In this document: positions 22,883 to 36,237 of the stretch, in pieces
How the letters are laid out: each line of letters opens with the position of its first letter
How positions within the stretch are numbered: the first letter of the stretch is position 1
Position numbers and translations under genes: made by a program
From: Lotus japonicus
Taxonomy: Eukaryota; Streptophyta; Magnoliopsida; Fabales; Fabaceae
DNA length: 64,000 nucleotides
Assembly (NCBI RefSeq): GCF_012489685.1
Contig: NC_080046.1
Span: 35,799,176 to 35,863,175, forward strand
Reading direction: 5' to 3'
The notes under the pieces: model-generated
Databases searched by the model: none
Told to the model about the DNA's origin: nothing
The model's input: only the letters and a program-made list of their open reading frames with translations

Positions 22883-24241
22883 GCTTCTTCTCTCCCAAAA
22901 CCATATAAAATATGCTCAATTCTGGGTTCCGGAGCAAAAGTTATGGCTGTTTGAAGTTTGCAGCCGAATTAACCTTCAAAATTCAACCTGTAGGTTCCGT
23001 TTTCTATTTTTACCGATTTCCCCCGTTTAATTCGGCTGGCAGTTGAATAAACTGGCTTCTTCTCTCCCAAAACCATATAAAATATGCTCAATTCTGGGTT
23101 CCGGGGCAAAAGTTACGGCTGTTTGAAGTTTGCAGCCGAATTAACCTTCAAAATTCAACCAGTAGGTTCCGTTTTCTATTTTTACCGATTTCCCCCGTTT
23201 AATTCGGCTGGCAGTTGAATAAACTGGCTTCTTCTCTCCCAAAACCATAAAAAAAAAATGCTCAATTCTGGGTTCCGGGGCAAAAGTTAGGGCTGTTTGA
23301 AAGTTGCAGCCGAGTTAACCTTCTAAATTCAACCTGTAGGTTCCGATTTATATTTTTACCGATTTCCCCCGTTTAATTCGGCTGGCAGGTGAATAAAGTC
23401 GCTTCTTCTCTCCCAAAAGCATATAAAATATGCTCAATTCTGGGTTCCGGGGCAAAAGTTACGGCTGTTTGAAGTTTGCAGCGGAATTAACCTTCATAAT
23501 TCAACCAGTAGGTTCAGTTTTCTATTTTTACCGATTTCCCCCGTTTAATTCGGCTGGCAGTTGAATAAACTGGCTTCTTCTCTCCCAAAAGCATATAAAA
23601 TATACTCAATTCTGGGTTCCGGGGCAAAAGTTATGGCTGTTTGAAGTTTGCAGCCGAATTAACCTTCAAAATTAAACCTGTAGGTTCCGTTTTCTATTTT
23701 TACCGATTTCCCCCGTTTAATTCGGCTGGCAGGTGAATAAAGTCGCTTCTTCTCTCCCAAAACCATATAAAATATGCTCAATTATGGGTTCCGGGGCAAA
23801 AGTTATGGCTGTTTGAAAGTTGCAGCCAAGTTAACCTTCAAAATTTAACCTGTAGGTTCAGATTTATATTTTTACCGATTTCCCCCGTTTAATTCGGCTT
23901 GCAGGTGAATAAAGTCGCTTCTTCTCTCCCAAAACTATATAAAATATGCTCAATCTGGCTTCCGGGGCTAAAGTTATGGCTGGTTGAAGTTTCCAGCCGA
24001 ATTAACCTTCAAAATTCAACCTGTAGGTTCCGTTTTCTATTTTTACCTATTTCCCCCGTTTAATTCGGCAGGCAAGTGAATAAACTAGCTTCTTCTCTCC
24101 CAAAAGCATATAAAATATGCTCAATTCTGGGTTCCGGGGCAAAAGTTATGGCTGTTTGAAGTTTGCAGCCAAATTAACCTTCAAAATTCAACCTGTAGGT
24201 TCCGTTTTCTATTTTTACCGATTTCCCCCGTTTAATTCGGC

Positions 24242-27200
24242 AGGCAGTTGAATAAACTGGCTTCTTCTCTCCCAAAAGCATATAAAATATGCTCAATTCT
24301 GGGTTCCGGGGAAAAAGTTACGGCTGTTTGAAGTTTGCAGCGGAATTAACCTTCATAATTCAACCAGTAGGTTCAGTTTTCTATTTTTACCGATTTCCCC
24401 CGTTTAATTCGGCTGGCAGTTGAATAAACTGGCTTCTTCTCTCCCAAAAGCATATAAAATATGCTCAATTCTGGGTTCCGGGGCAAAAGTTATGGCTGTT
24501 TGAAGTTTGCAGCCGAATTAACCTTCAAAATTAAACCTGTAGGTTCCGTTTTCTATTTTTACCGATTTCCCCCTTTTAATTCGGCTGGCAGTTGAATAAA
24601 CTGGCTTCTTCTCTCCCAAAACCATATAAAATATGCTCAATTCTGGGTTCCGGGGCAAAAGTTACGGCTGTTTGAAGTTTGCAGCGGAATTAACCTTCAT
24701 AATTCAACCAGTAGGTTCCGTTTTCTAGTTTTAACGATTTCCCCCGTTTCATTCGGCTGGCAGTTGAATTAACTGCCTTCTTCTCTCCCAAAACCATATA
24801 AAATATGCTCAATTCTGGGTTCCGGGGCAAAAGTTACGGCTGTTTGAAGTTTGCAGCCGAATTAACCTTCAAAATTCAACCAGTAGGTTCCGTTTTCTAT
24901 TTTTACCGATTTCCCCCATTTAATTCGGCTGGCAGTTGAATAAACTGGCTTCTTCTCTCCCAAAACCATAAAAAAATGCTCAATTCTGGGTTCCGGGGCA
25001 AAAGTTAGGGCTGTTTGAAAGTTGCAGCCGAGTTAACCTTCTAAATTCAACCTGTAGGTTCCGATTTATATTTTTACCGATTTCCCCCGTTTAATTCGGC
25101 TGGCAGGTGAATAAAGTCGCTTCTTCTCTCCCAAAAGCATATAAAATATGCTCAATTCTGGGTTCCGGGGCAAAAGTTATGGCTGTTTGAAGTTTGCAGC
25201 CGAATTAACCTTCAAAATTCAACCTGTAGGTTCCGTTTTCTATTTTTACCAATTTCCCCCGTTTAATTCGGCTCGCAGTTGAATAAACTGGCTTCTTCTC
25301 TCCCAAAACCATAAAAAAAATGCTCAATTCTGGGTTCCGGGGCAAAAGTTAGGGCTGTTTGAAAGTTGCAGCCGAGTTAACCTTCTAAATTCAACCTGTA
25401 GGTTCCGATTTATATTTTTACCGATTTCCCCCGTTTAATTCGGCTGGCAGGTGAATAAAGTCGCTTCTTCTCTCCCAAAAGCATATAAAATATGCTCAAT
25501 TCTGGGTTCCGGGGCAAAAGTTATGGCTGTTTGAAGTTTGCAGCCGAATTAACCTTCAAAATTCAACCTGTAGGTTCCGTTTTCTATTTTTACCGATTTC
25601 CCCCGTTTAATTCGGCTGGCAGTTGAATAAACTGGCTTCTTCTCTCCCAAAACCATATAAAATATGCTCAATTCTGGGTTCCGGGGCAAAAGTTACGACT
25701 GTTTGAAGTTTGCAGCCGAATTAACCTTCAAAATTTAACCAGTAGGTTCCGTTTTCTATTTTTACCGATTTCCCCTGTTTAATTCGGCTGGAAGTTGAAT
25801 AAACTGGCTTCTTCTCTCCCAAAACCATATAAAATATGCTCAATTTTGGGTTCCGGGGCAAAAGTTATGGCTGTTTGAAGTTTGCAGCCAAATTAACCTT
25901 CAAAATTCTACCTGTAGGTTCCGTTTTCTATTTTTACCGATTTCCCCCGTTTAATTCGGCAGGCAGTTGAATAAACTGGCTTCTTCTCTCCCAAAAGCAT
26001 ATAAAATATGCTCAATTCTGGGTTCCGGGGAAAAAGTTACGGCTGTTTGAAGTTTGCAGCGGAATTAACCTTCATAATTCAACCAGTAGGTTCAGTTTTC
26101 TATTTTTACCGATTTCCCCCGTTTAATTCGGCTGGCAGTTGAATAAACTGGCTTCTTCTCTCCCAAAAGCATATAAAATATGCTCAATTCTGGGTTCCGG
26201 GGCAAAAGTTATGGCTGTTTGAAGTTTGCAGCCGAATTAACCTTCAAAATTAAACCTGTAGGTTCCGTTTTCTATTTTTACCGATTTCCCCCTTTTAATT
26301 CGGCTGGCAGTTGAATAAACTGGCTTCTTCTCTCCCAAAACCATATAAAATATGCTCAATTCTGGGTTCCGGGGCAAAAGTTACGGCTGTTTGAAGTTTG
26401 CAGCGGAATTAACCTTCATAATTCAACCAGTAGGTTCCGTTTTCTATTTTTAACGATTTCCCCCGTTTCATTCGGCTGGCAGTTGAATAAACTGCCTTCT
26501 TCTCTCCCAAAACCATATAAAATATGCTCAATTCTGGGTTCCGGGGCAAAAGTTACGGCTGTTTGAAGTTTGCAGCCGAATTAACCTTCAAAATTCAACC
26601 AGTAGGTTCCGTTTTCTATTTTTACCGATTTCCCCCATTTAATTCGGCTGGCAGTTGAATAAACTGGCTTCTTCTCTCCCAAAACCATAAAAAAATGCTC
26701 AATTCTGGGTTCCGGGGCAAAAGTTAGGGCTGTTTGAAAGTTGCAGCCGAGTTAACCTTCTAAATTCAACCTGTAGGTTCCGATTTATATTTTTACCGAT
26801 TTCCCCCGTTTAATTCGGCTGGCAAGTGAATAAAGTCGCTTCTTCTCTCCCAAAAGCATATAAAATATGCTCAATTCTGGGTTCCGGGGCAAAAGTTATG
26901 GCTGTTTGAAGTTTGCAGCCGAATTAACCTTCAAAATTCAACCTGTAGGTTCCGTTTTCTATTTTTACCAATTTCCCCCGTTTAATTCGGCTCGCAGTTG
27001 AATAAACTGGCTTCTTCTCTCCCAAAACCATAAAAAAAATGCTCAATTCTGGGTTCCGGGGCAAAAGTTAGGGCTGTTTGAAAGTTGCAGCCGAGTTAAC
27101 CTTCTAAATTCAACCTGTAGATTCCGATTTATATTTTTACCGATTTCCCCCGTTTAATTCGGCTGGCAGGTGAATAAAGTCGCTTCTTCTCTCCCAAAAG

Positions 27201-27584
27201 CATATAAAATATGCTCAATTCTGGGTTCCGGGGCAAAAGTTATGGCTGTTTGAAGTTTGCAGCCGAATTAACCTTCAAAATTCAACCTGTAGGTTCCGTT
27301 TTCTATTTTTACCGATTTCCCCCGTTTAATTCGGCTGGCAGTTGAATAAACTGGCTTCTTCTCTCCCAAAACCATATAAAATATGCTCAATTCTGGGTTC
27401 CGGGGCAAAAGTTACGACTGTTTGAAGTTTGCAGCCGAATTAACCTTCAAAATTTAACCAGTAGGTTCCGTTTTCTATTTTTACCGATTTCCCCCGTTTA
27501 ATTCGGCTGGAAGTTGAATAAACTGGCTTCTTCTCTCCCAAAACCATATAAAATATGCTCAATTTTGGGTTCCGGGGCAAAAGT
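24242..27584 (+). repeat. Recent 10-monomer tandem duplication (1,719-bp period)
   Basis: 24242-25865 and 25961-27584 match with a constant 1,719-bp offset. Private markers recur at that offset: AGGCAGTTG (24242/25961), CCCCCTTTT (about 24570/26289), ACTGCCTTC (about 24775/26494), GCTCGCAG (25271/26990), GGAAGTTG (25790/27509). I counted fewer than ten differences by eye, so this is a young higher-order duplication. Confidence 0.85.
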
Positions 27585-30500
27585 TAGGGCTGTTTGAAAG
27601 TTGCAGCCGAGTTAACCTTCTAAATTCAACCTGTAGGTTCCGATTTATATTTTTACCGATTTCCCCCGTTTAATTCGGCTGGCAGGTGAATAAAGTCGCT
27701 TCTTCTCTCCCAAAAGCATATAAAATATGCTCAATTATGGGTTCCGGGGCAAAAGTTATGGCTGTTTGAAAGTTGCAGCCAGGTTCACCTTCAAAATTCA
27801 ACCTGTAGGTTCAGATTTATATTTTTACCGATTTCCCCCGTTTAATTCGGCTTGCAGGTGAATAAAGTCGCTTCTTCTCTCCCAAAACTATATAAAATAT
27901 GCTCAATCTGGCTTCCGGGGCTAAAGTTATGGCTGTTTGAAGTTTCCAGCCGAATTAACCTTCAAAATTCAACCTGTAGGTTCCGTTTTCTATTTTTACC
28001 TATTTCCCCCGTTTAATTCGGCAGGCAAGTGAATAAACTAGCTTCTTCTCTCCCAAAAGCATATAAAATATGCTCAATTCTGGGTTTCGGGGCAAAAGTT
28101 ATTGCTGTTTGAAGTTTGCAGCCGAATTAACCTTCAAAATTCAACCTGTAGGTTCCGTTTTCTATTTTTACCGATTTCCCCCGTTTAATTCGGCAGGCAG
28201 TTTAATAAACTGGCTTCTTCTCTCCCAAAAGCATATAAAATATGCTCAATTCTGGGTTCCGGGGAAAAAGTTACGGCTGTTTGAAGTTTGCAGCGGAATT
28301 AACCTTCATAATTCAACCAGTAGGTTCAGTTTTCTATTTTTACCGATTTCCCCCGTTTAATTCGGCTGGTAGTTGAATAAACTGGCTTCTTCTCTCCCAA
28401 AAGCATATAAAATATGCTCAATTCTGGGTTCCGGGGCAAAAGTTATGGCTGTTTGAAGTTTGCAGCCGAATTAACCTTCAAAATTAAACCTGTAGGTTCC
28501 GTTTTCTTTTTTTACCGATTTCCCCCTTTTAATTCGGCTGGCAGTTGAATAAACTGGCTTCTTCTCTCCCAAAACCATATAAAATATGCTCAATTCTGGG
28601 TTCCGGGGCAAAAGTTACGGCTGTTTGAAGTTTGCAGCGGAATTAACCTTCATAATTCAACCAGTAGGTTCCGTTTTCTATTTTTAACGATTTCCCCCGT
28701 TTCATTCGGCTGGCAGTTGAATAAACTGGCTTCTTCTCTCCCAAAACCATATAAAATATGCTCAATTCTGGGTTCCGGGGCAAAAGTTACGGCCGTTTGA
28801 AGTTTGCAGCCGAATTAACCTTCAAAATTCAACCAGTAGGTTCCGTTTTCTATTTTTACCGATTTCCCCCGTTTAATTCGGCTGGCAGTTGAATAAACTG
28901 GCTTCTTCTCTCCCAAAACCATAAAAAAAAATGCTCAATTCTGGGTTCCGGGGCAAAAGTTAGGGCTGTTTGAAAGTTGCAGCCGAGTTAACCTTCTAAA
29001 TTCAACCTGTAGGTTCCGATTTATATTTTTACCGATTTCCCCCGTTTAATTCGGCTGGCAGGTGAATAAAGTCGCTTCTTCTCTCCCAAAAGCATATAAA
29101 ATATGCTCAATTATGGGTTCCGGGGCAAAAGTTATGGCTGTTTAAAAGTTGCAGCCGAGTTAACCTTCAAAATTCAACCTGTAGGTTCAGATTTATATTT
29201 TTACCGATTTCCCCCGTTTAATTCGGCTTGCAGGTGAATAAAGTCGCTTCTTCTCTCCCAAAACTATATAAAATATGCTCAATCTGGCTTCCGGGGCTAA
29301 AGTTATGGCTGTTTGAAGTTTCCAGCCGAATTAACCTTCAAAATTCAACCTGTAGGTTCCGTTTTCTATTTTTAAATATTTCCCCCGTTTAATTCGGCAG
29401 GCAAGTGAATAAACTAGCTTCTTCTCTCCCAAAAGCATATAAATTATGCTCAATTCTGGGTTCCGGGGCAAAAGTTACGGCTGTTTGAAGTTTGCAGCCG
29501 AATTAACCTTCAAAATTCAACCAGTAGGTTCCGTTTTCTATTTTTACCGATTTCCCCCGTTTAATTCGGCTGGCAGTTGAATAAACTGGCTTCTTCTCCC
29601 CCAAAACCATAAAAAAAAATGCTCAATTCTGGGTTCCGGGGCAAAAGTTAGGGCTGTTTGAAAGTTGCAGCCGAGTTAACCTTCTAAATTCAACCTGTAG
29701 GTTCCGATTTATATTTTTACCGATTTCCCCCGTTTAATTCGGCTGGCAGGTGAATAAAGTCGCTTCTTCTCTCCCAAAAGCATATAAAATATGCTCAATT
29801 ATGGGTTCCGGGGCAAAAGTTATGGCTGTTTGAAAGTTGCAGCCGAGTTAACCTTCAAAATTCAACCTGTAGGTTCAGATTTATATTTTTACCGATTTCC
29901 CCCGTTTAATTCGGCTTGCAGGTGAATAAAGTCGCTTCTTCTCTCCCAAAACTATATAAAATATGCTCAATCTGGCTTCCAGGGCAAAAGTTATGGCTGT
30001 TTGAAGTTTCCAGCCGAATTAACCTTCAAAATTCAACCTGTAGGTTCCGTTTTCTACTTTTACCTATTTCCCCCGTTTAATTCGGCAGGCAAGTGAATAA
30101 ACTAGCTTCTTCTCTCCCAAAAGCATATAAAATATGCTCAATTCTGGGTTCCGGGGCAAAAGTTACGGCTGTTTGAAGTTTGCAGCCGAATTAACCTTCA
30201 AAATTCAACCAGTAGGTTCCGTTTTCTATTTTTACCGATTTCCCCCGTTTAATTCGGCTGGCAGGTGAATAAAGTCGCTTCTTCTCTCCCAAAAGCATAT
30301 AAAATATGCTCAATTCTGGGTTCCGGGGCAAAAGTTATGGCTGTTTGAAGTTTGCAGCCGAATTAACCTTCAAAATTCAACCTGTAGGTTCCGTTTTCTA
30401 TTTTTGCCGATTTCCCCCGTTTAATTCGGCTGGCAGTTGAATAAACTGGCTTCTTCTCTCCCAAAACCATATAAAATATGCTCAATTCTAGGTTCCGGGG

Positions 30501-33500
30501 CTAAAGTTACGGCTGTTTGAAGTTTGCAGCGGAATTAACCTTCATAATTCAACCGGTAGGTTCCGTTTTCTATTTTTACCGATTTCCCCCGTTTAATTCG
30601 GCTGGCAGTTGAATAAACAGGCTTCTTCTCTCCCAAAACCATATAAAATATGCTCAATTCTGGGTTACGGGGCAAAAGTTACGGCTGTTTGAAGTTTGCA
30701 GCGGAATTAACCTTCATAATTCAACCAGTAGGTTCCGTTTTCTATTTTTACCGATTTCCCCCGTTTAATTCGGCTGGCAGTTGAATAAACTGGCTTCTTC
30801 TCTCCCAAAACCATATAAAATATGCTCAATTCTGGGTTCCGGGGCAAAAGTTACGGCTGTTTGAAGTTTCCAGCCGAATTAACCTTCAAAATTCAACCTG
30901 TAGGTTCCGTTTTCTATTTTTACCTATTTCCCCCGTTTAATTCGGCAGGCAAGTGAATAAACTAGCTTCTTCTCTCCCTAAAGCATATAAAATATGCTCA
31001 ATTCTGGGTTCCGGGGCAAAAGTTACGGCTGTTTGAAGTTTGTAGCCGAATTAACCTTTAAAATTCAACCAGTAGGTTCCGTTTTCTATTTTTACCGATT
31101 TCCCCCGTTTAATTCGGCTGGCAGTTGAATAAATTGGCTTCTTCTCTCCCAAAACCATAAAAAAAATGCTCAATTCTGGGTTCCGGGGCAAAAGTTAGGG
31201 CTGTTTGAAAGTTGCAGCCGAGTTAACCTTCTAAATTCAACCTGTAGGTTCCGATTTATATTTTTACCGATTTCCCCCGTTTAATTCGGCTGGCAGGTGA
31301 ATAAAGTCGCTTCTTCTCTCCCAAAAGCAAATAAAATATGCTCAATTATGGGTTCCGGGGCAAAAGTTATGGCTGTTTGAAAGTTGCAGCCGAGTTAACC
31401 TTCAAAATTCAACCTGTAGGTTCAGATTTATATTTTTACCGATTTCCCCCGTTTAATTCGGCTTGCAGGTGAATAAAGTCGCTTCTTCTCTCCCAAAACT
31501 ATATAAAATATGCTCAATCTGGCTTCCAGGGCAAAAGTTATGGCTGTTTGAAGTTTCCAGCCGAATTAACCTTCAAAATTCAACCTGTAGGTTCCGTTTT
31601 CTATTTTTACCTATTTCCCCCGTTTAATTCGGCAGGCAAGTGAATAAACTAGCTTCTTCTCTCCCAAAAGCATATAAAATATGCTCAATTCTGGGTTCCG
31701 GGGCAAAAGTTACGGCTGTTTGAAGTTTGCAGCGGAATTAACCTTCAAAATTCAACCTGTAGGTTCCGATTTATATTTTTACCGATTTCCCCCGTTTAAT
31801 TCGGCTGGCAGGTGAATAAACTGGCTTCTTCTCTCCCAAAACCATATAAAATATGCTCAATTCTGGGTTCCGGGGCTAAAGTTACGGCTGTTTGAAGTTT
31901 GCAGCCGAATTAACCTTCAAAATCAACCAGTAGGTTCCGTTTTCTATTTTTACCGATTTCCCCCGTTTAATTCGGCTGGCAGTTGAATAAACTGGCTTCT
32001 TCTCTCCTAAAACCATATAAAATATGCTCAATTCTGGGTTCCGGGGCAAAAGTTAGGGCTGTTTGAAAGTTGCAGCCGAGTTAACCTTCAAAATTCAACC
32101 TGTAGGTTCCGATTTATATTTTTACCGATTTCCCCCGTTTAATTCGGCTGGCAGGTGAATAAAAACGCTTCTTCTCTCCCAAAAGCATATAAAATATTCT
32201 CAATTCTAGGTTCCGGGGCAAAAGTTAGGGCTGTTTGAAAGTTGCAGCCGAGTTAACCTTCTAAATTCAACCTGTAGGTTCCGATTTATATTTTTACCGA
32301 TTTCCCCCGTTTAATTCGGCTGGCAGGTGAATAAAGTCGCTTCTTCTCTCCCAAAAGCATATAAAATATGCTCAATTATGGGTTCCGGGGCAAAAGTTAT
32401 GGCTGTTTGAAAGTTGCAGCCGAGTTAACCTTCAAAATTCAACCTGTAGGTTCAGATTTATATTTTTACCGATTTCCCCCGTTTAATTCGGCTTGCAGGT
32501 GAATAAAGTCGCTTCTTCTCTCCCAAAACTATATAAAATATGCTCAATCTGGCTTCCGGGGCAAAAGTTATGGCTGTTTGAAGTTTCCAGCCGAATTAAA
32601 TTTCAAAATTCAACCTGTAGGTTCCGTTTTCTATTTTTACCTATTTCCCCCGTTTAATTCGGCAGGCAAGTGAATAAACTAGCTTCTTCTCTCCCAAAAG
32701 CATATAAAATATGCTCAATTCTGGGTTCCGGGGCAAAAGTTACGGCTGTTTGAAGTTTGCAGCCGAATTAACCTTCAAAATTCAACCAGTAGGTTCCGTT
32801 TTCTATTTTTACCGATTTCCCCCGTTTAATTCGGCTGGCAGTTGAATAAACTGGCTTCTTCTCTCCCAAAACCATATAAAATATGCTCAATTCTGGGTTC
32901 CGGGGCAAAAGTTAGGGCTGTTTGAAAGTTGCAGCCGAGTTAACCTTTAAAATTCAACCTGTAGGTTCCGATTTATATTTTTACCGATTTCCCCCGTTTA
33001 ATTCGGCTGGCAGGTGAATAAAAACGCTTCTTCTCTCCCAAAAGCATATAAAATATGCTCAATTCTAGGTTCCGGGGCAAAAGTTAGGGCTGTTTGAAAT
33101 TTGCAGCCGAGTTAACCTTCAAAATTCAACCTGTAGGTTCCGATTTATATTTTTACCGATTTCTCCCGTTTAATTCGGCTGGCAGGTGAATAAAGTCGCT
33201 TCTTCTCTCCCAAAAGCATATAAAATATGCTCAATTCTGGGTTCCGGGGCAAAAGTTATGGCTGTTTGAAGTTTGCAGCCGAATTAACCTTCAAAATTCA
33301 ACCTGTACGTTCCGATTTATATTTTTACCAGTTTCCCCCGTTTAATTCGGCTTGCAGGTGTATAAAGTCACTTCTTCTATCCCAAAACTATATAAAATAT
33401 GCTCAATCTGGCTTCCGGGGCAAAAGTAATGGCTGTTTGAAGTTTGCAGTCGAATTAACCTTCAAAATTCAACCAGTAGGTTCCGTTTTCTAATTTTACC

Positions 33501-35052
33501 TATTTCCCCCGTTTAATTCGGTAGGCAAGTGAATAAAGTCGCTTCTTCTCTCCCAAAAGCATATAAAATATGCTCAATTCTAGGTTCCGGGGCAAAAGTT
33601 ATGGCTGTTTGAAGTTTGCTGCCGAATTAACCTTCAAAATTCAACCTGTAGGTTCCGTTTTCTATTTTAACCGGTTTCCCCCGTTTAATTCGGCAGGCAG
33701 TTGAATAAACTAGCTTCTTCTCTCCCAAAACTATATAAAATATGCTCAATTCTGGGTTCCGGGGAAAAAGTTACGGCTGTTTGAAGTTTGCAGCGGAATT
33801 AACCTTCATAATTCAACCAGTAGGTTCCGTTTTCTATTTTTACCGATTTCCCCCGTTTAATTCGGCTGGCAGTTGAATAAACTGGCTTCTTCTCTCCCAA
33901 AACCATATAAAATATGCTCAATTCTGGATTCCGGGGCAAAAGTTACGGCTGTTTGAAGTTTGCAGCCGAATTAACCTTCAAAATTCAACCAGTAGGTTCC
34001 GTTTTCTATTTTTACCGATTTCCCCCGTTTAATTCGGCTGGCATTTGAATAAACTGGCTTCTTCTCTCCCAAAACCATATAAAATATGCTCAATTCTGGG
34101 TTCCGGGGCAAAAGTTATGGCTGTTTGAAAGTTGCAGCCGAGTTAACCTTCAAAATTCAACCTGTAGGTTCAGATTTATATTTTTACCGATTTCCCCCGT
34201 TTAATTCGGCTGGCACTTGAATAAAGTAGCTTCTTCTACCCCAAAAGCATTTAAAATATGCTCAATTCTGGGTTCCAGGGCAAAAGTTATGGCTGTTTGA
34301 AAGTTGCAGCCGAGTTAACCTTTAAAATTCAACCTTTAGGTTCCGATTTATATTTTTACGAGTTTCCCTCGTTTAATTCGGCTTGCAGGTGAATAAAGTC
34401 GCTTCTTCTCTCCCAAAACTATATAAAATATGCTCAATTCTGGGTTTCGGGGCAAAAGTTATGGCTGTTTGAAGTTTGCATCCGAATTAACCTTCAAAAT
34501 TTAACCAGTAGGTTCCGTTTTCTATTTTTACCGATTTCCCCCGTTTAATTTGGTTGACAGGTGAATAAAGTCGCTTCTTCTCTCCCAAAACTATATAAAA
34601 TATGCTCAATTCTGGGTTCCGGGGCAAAAGTTATGGCTGTTTGAAAGTTGCAGCCGAGTTAACCTTCAAAATTCAACCTGTAGGTTCAGATTTATATTTT
34701 TACCGATTTCCCCCGTTTAATTCGGCTTGCAGGTGAATAAAGTAGCTTCTTCTACCCCAAAAACATAAAAAATATGCTCAATTCTGGGTTCCGGGGCAAA
34801 AGTTATGGTTGTTTCAAGTTTGCAGCCGAATTAACCTTCAAAATTCAACTTGTAGGTTCCGTTTTCTATTTTTGCCGATTTCCCCTGTTTAATTAGGCTG
34901 ACACTTGAATAAAGTAGCTTCTTCTACCCCAAAAGCATATAAAATATGCTCAATTCTGGGTTCCGGGGCAAAAGTTATGGCTGTTTGAAGTTTGCAGCCG
35001 AGTTAACCTTCAAAATTCAACCTGTAGGTTCAGATTTATATTTTTACCGATT

Positions 35053-35057
35053 TCCCC
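35053..35057 (+). repeat. Target-site duplication TCCCC, left of LTR3
   Basis: TCCCC immediately precedes the LTR TG at 35058 and is repeated at 39148-39152. The uninterrupted satellite reads GATTTCCCCCGTTT. Confidence 0.9.
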
Positions 35058-35595
35058 TGTAACACCCCGATTTCGGTGACGTCACTTTAGTAACCAAAAG
35101 TAAACTTAATGCGGAAAAACGTGAAATTTTTTTTTTTTTTCCGATATAATAACTAAGACAAGACTGAATTAAATAAAACCCAAATGCGAAAAGCAATAAA
35201 ACTATTATCCAATATATATTTACAACCCCCGCTGTAAGTACCCAACCTCGTCACGAGTAACCTCCACTGACGGAAAGTAGTAGAAAAGAACGCCCGTAGG
35301 CAAAAGGTATAATCCAAAAGAAAGGTTAAGTGTCCGCAACACTATCCCTCAAAATGATAATAAGCTGGCCCATCGGCCTGAAACAAGACTTCCTAAGTCC
35401 AACCAACTCTCTGTGATTCCCGTAACGAAACCACACAAAAAGCTATAGGTGGGAAACTACCCTGTCCCGAATGAAACAAATGATGTTCAGAGCTAAGACT
35501 CTACTCCTACACTAATCCCATCTCGAGGAGCTCACACTAACACTCAATCCTACATGCTAGCATGATCGTCGTCCGAATTCGAAATCCAGAACGAC

Positions 35596-35712
35596 CTAGT
35601 CTACATACACCATCCGTCCTTTGCTCGCTATCGCGATGCGCTCCTGTTCCAGCATCCCAACTCTAGTTTCCCCCGAAGGGTGAACCGTCGTGGACCAGTC
35701 CGCCAAAGACAT
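35596..35712 (-). pseudogene. LTR ORF relic in LTR3, internally deleted
   Basis: ATG at 35712-35710 follows TCAG as in the other LTRs. The first residues MSLADWSTTVHPSGE match the LTR1 and LTR2 proteins. After MLEQ the sequence jumps to ERIAIASKG and VYVD, which corresponds to ERIRVDREG and EYVD near the C terminus in LTR2, so most of the middle is deleted in frame. TAG at 35598-35596 ends the frame. A further stretch (VVLDFEFG) matches the LTR2 tail VVPDADSD beyond the stop. It is non-functional unless the short form has a role. Confidence 0.5.
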
Positions 35713-35998
35713 CTGACAAAGGGCGTTTGTCCGCCAAAGCACACACAGAAGACGCGAGGGTCAACTCCAAAGAATTACATAAATAATAGCACCAATAGAT
35801 ATAGATAAGAGAATAGCCACTTAGGCTTATAGCTAGGGATAACATCCTAGGGTTGCATATTCCATAATGAACTTAACAGCAATAATAACAATTAACATGT
35901 TCCAAATAGGATTAACAAATAACAATCACACTCGACAACTAAATCAGTATGCATGAATGCAGGATGATTAGTCAAACAACGTCTCCGACTCTCACTCG

Positions 35999-36014
35999 AC
36001 ACGTCGCCACGTGT
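35999..36014 (-). other. ACACGT/ACGTGT dyad with G-box core, LTR3
   Basis: Perfect 6-bp arms around CGCC (GGCG on the minus strand), identical to LTR2 9552-9567. Confidence 0.6.
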
Positions 36015-36237
36015 TCTAGGTAAATTAAAGTCTCTAAAAGCTTACCCTAAGGTAAAGTCGATTCTGCGACAAAAGACACTTCTTCACATTAACATAGTAA
36101 CTCATGATGATCTCCGGATCATCCGACTCATCTCAATCCGATGGTCACAACTGCTCAACAAGCAAAGAGTATCACATACTCGGAAACTACCGGTTTCCCG
36201 GACTTATCCCCAGGATAGCCCAACAATTAGGCATGTC

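Larger units (their letters stand above)
10940..35057 (+). repeat. 172-bp satellite array, middle block (about 140 monomers)
   Basis: Head-to-tail monomers are easily phased by GCTTCTTCT, and the spacing between phase points is 170-172 bp. The main subtypes differ at the centre: ATGGCTGTTTGAAG with GCCGAATTAA, against AGGGCTGTTTGAAAG with GCCGAGTTAA; others carry GCGGAATTAACCTTCATAA, or CAATCTGGCTTCCGG, or a CCATAAAAAA run. Three zones are visible. About 10.9-19 kb has many single-base deletions. About 19-33.5 kb is cleaner with substitution-defined subtypes and higher-order duplications. From about 34.2 kb TACCCCAAAAG variants appear, as in the next block. No gene: open frames here are repeat artefacts, since 172 is not a multiple of 3 and stops are frequent. 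Confidence 0.97.

Noticed and set aside
35128..35140. Poly-T run as a SINE/LINE tail or retrogene signature
   Set aside because: It lies inside the LTR3 3' region, matching the A-rich stretch near the end of LTR1 (6560-6568); no separate insertion boundaries or duplications are seen.
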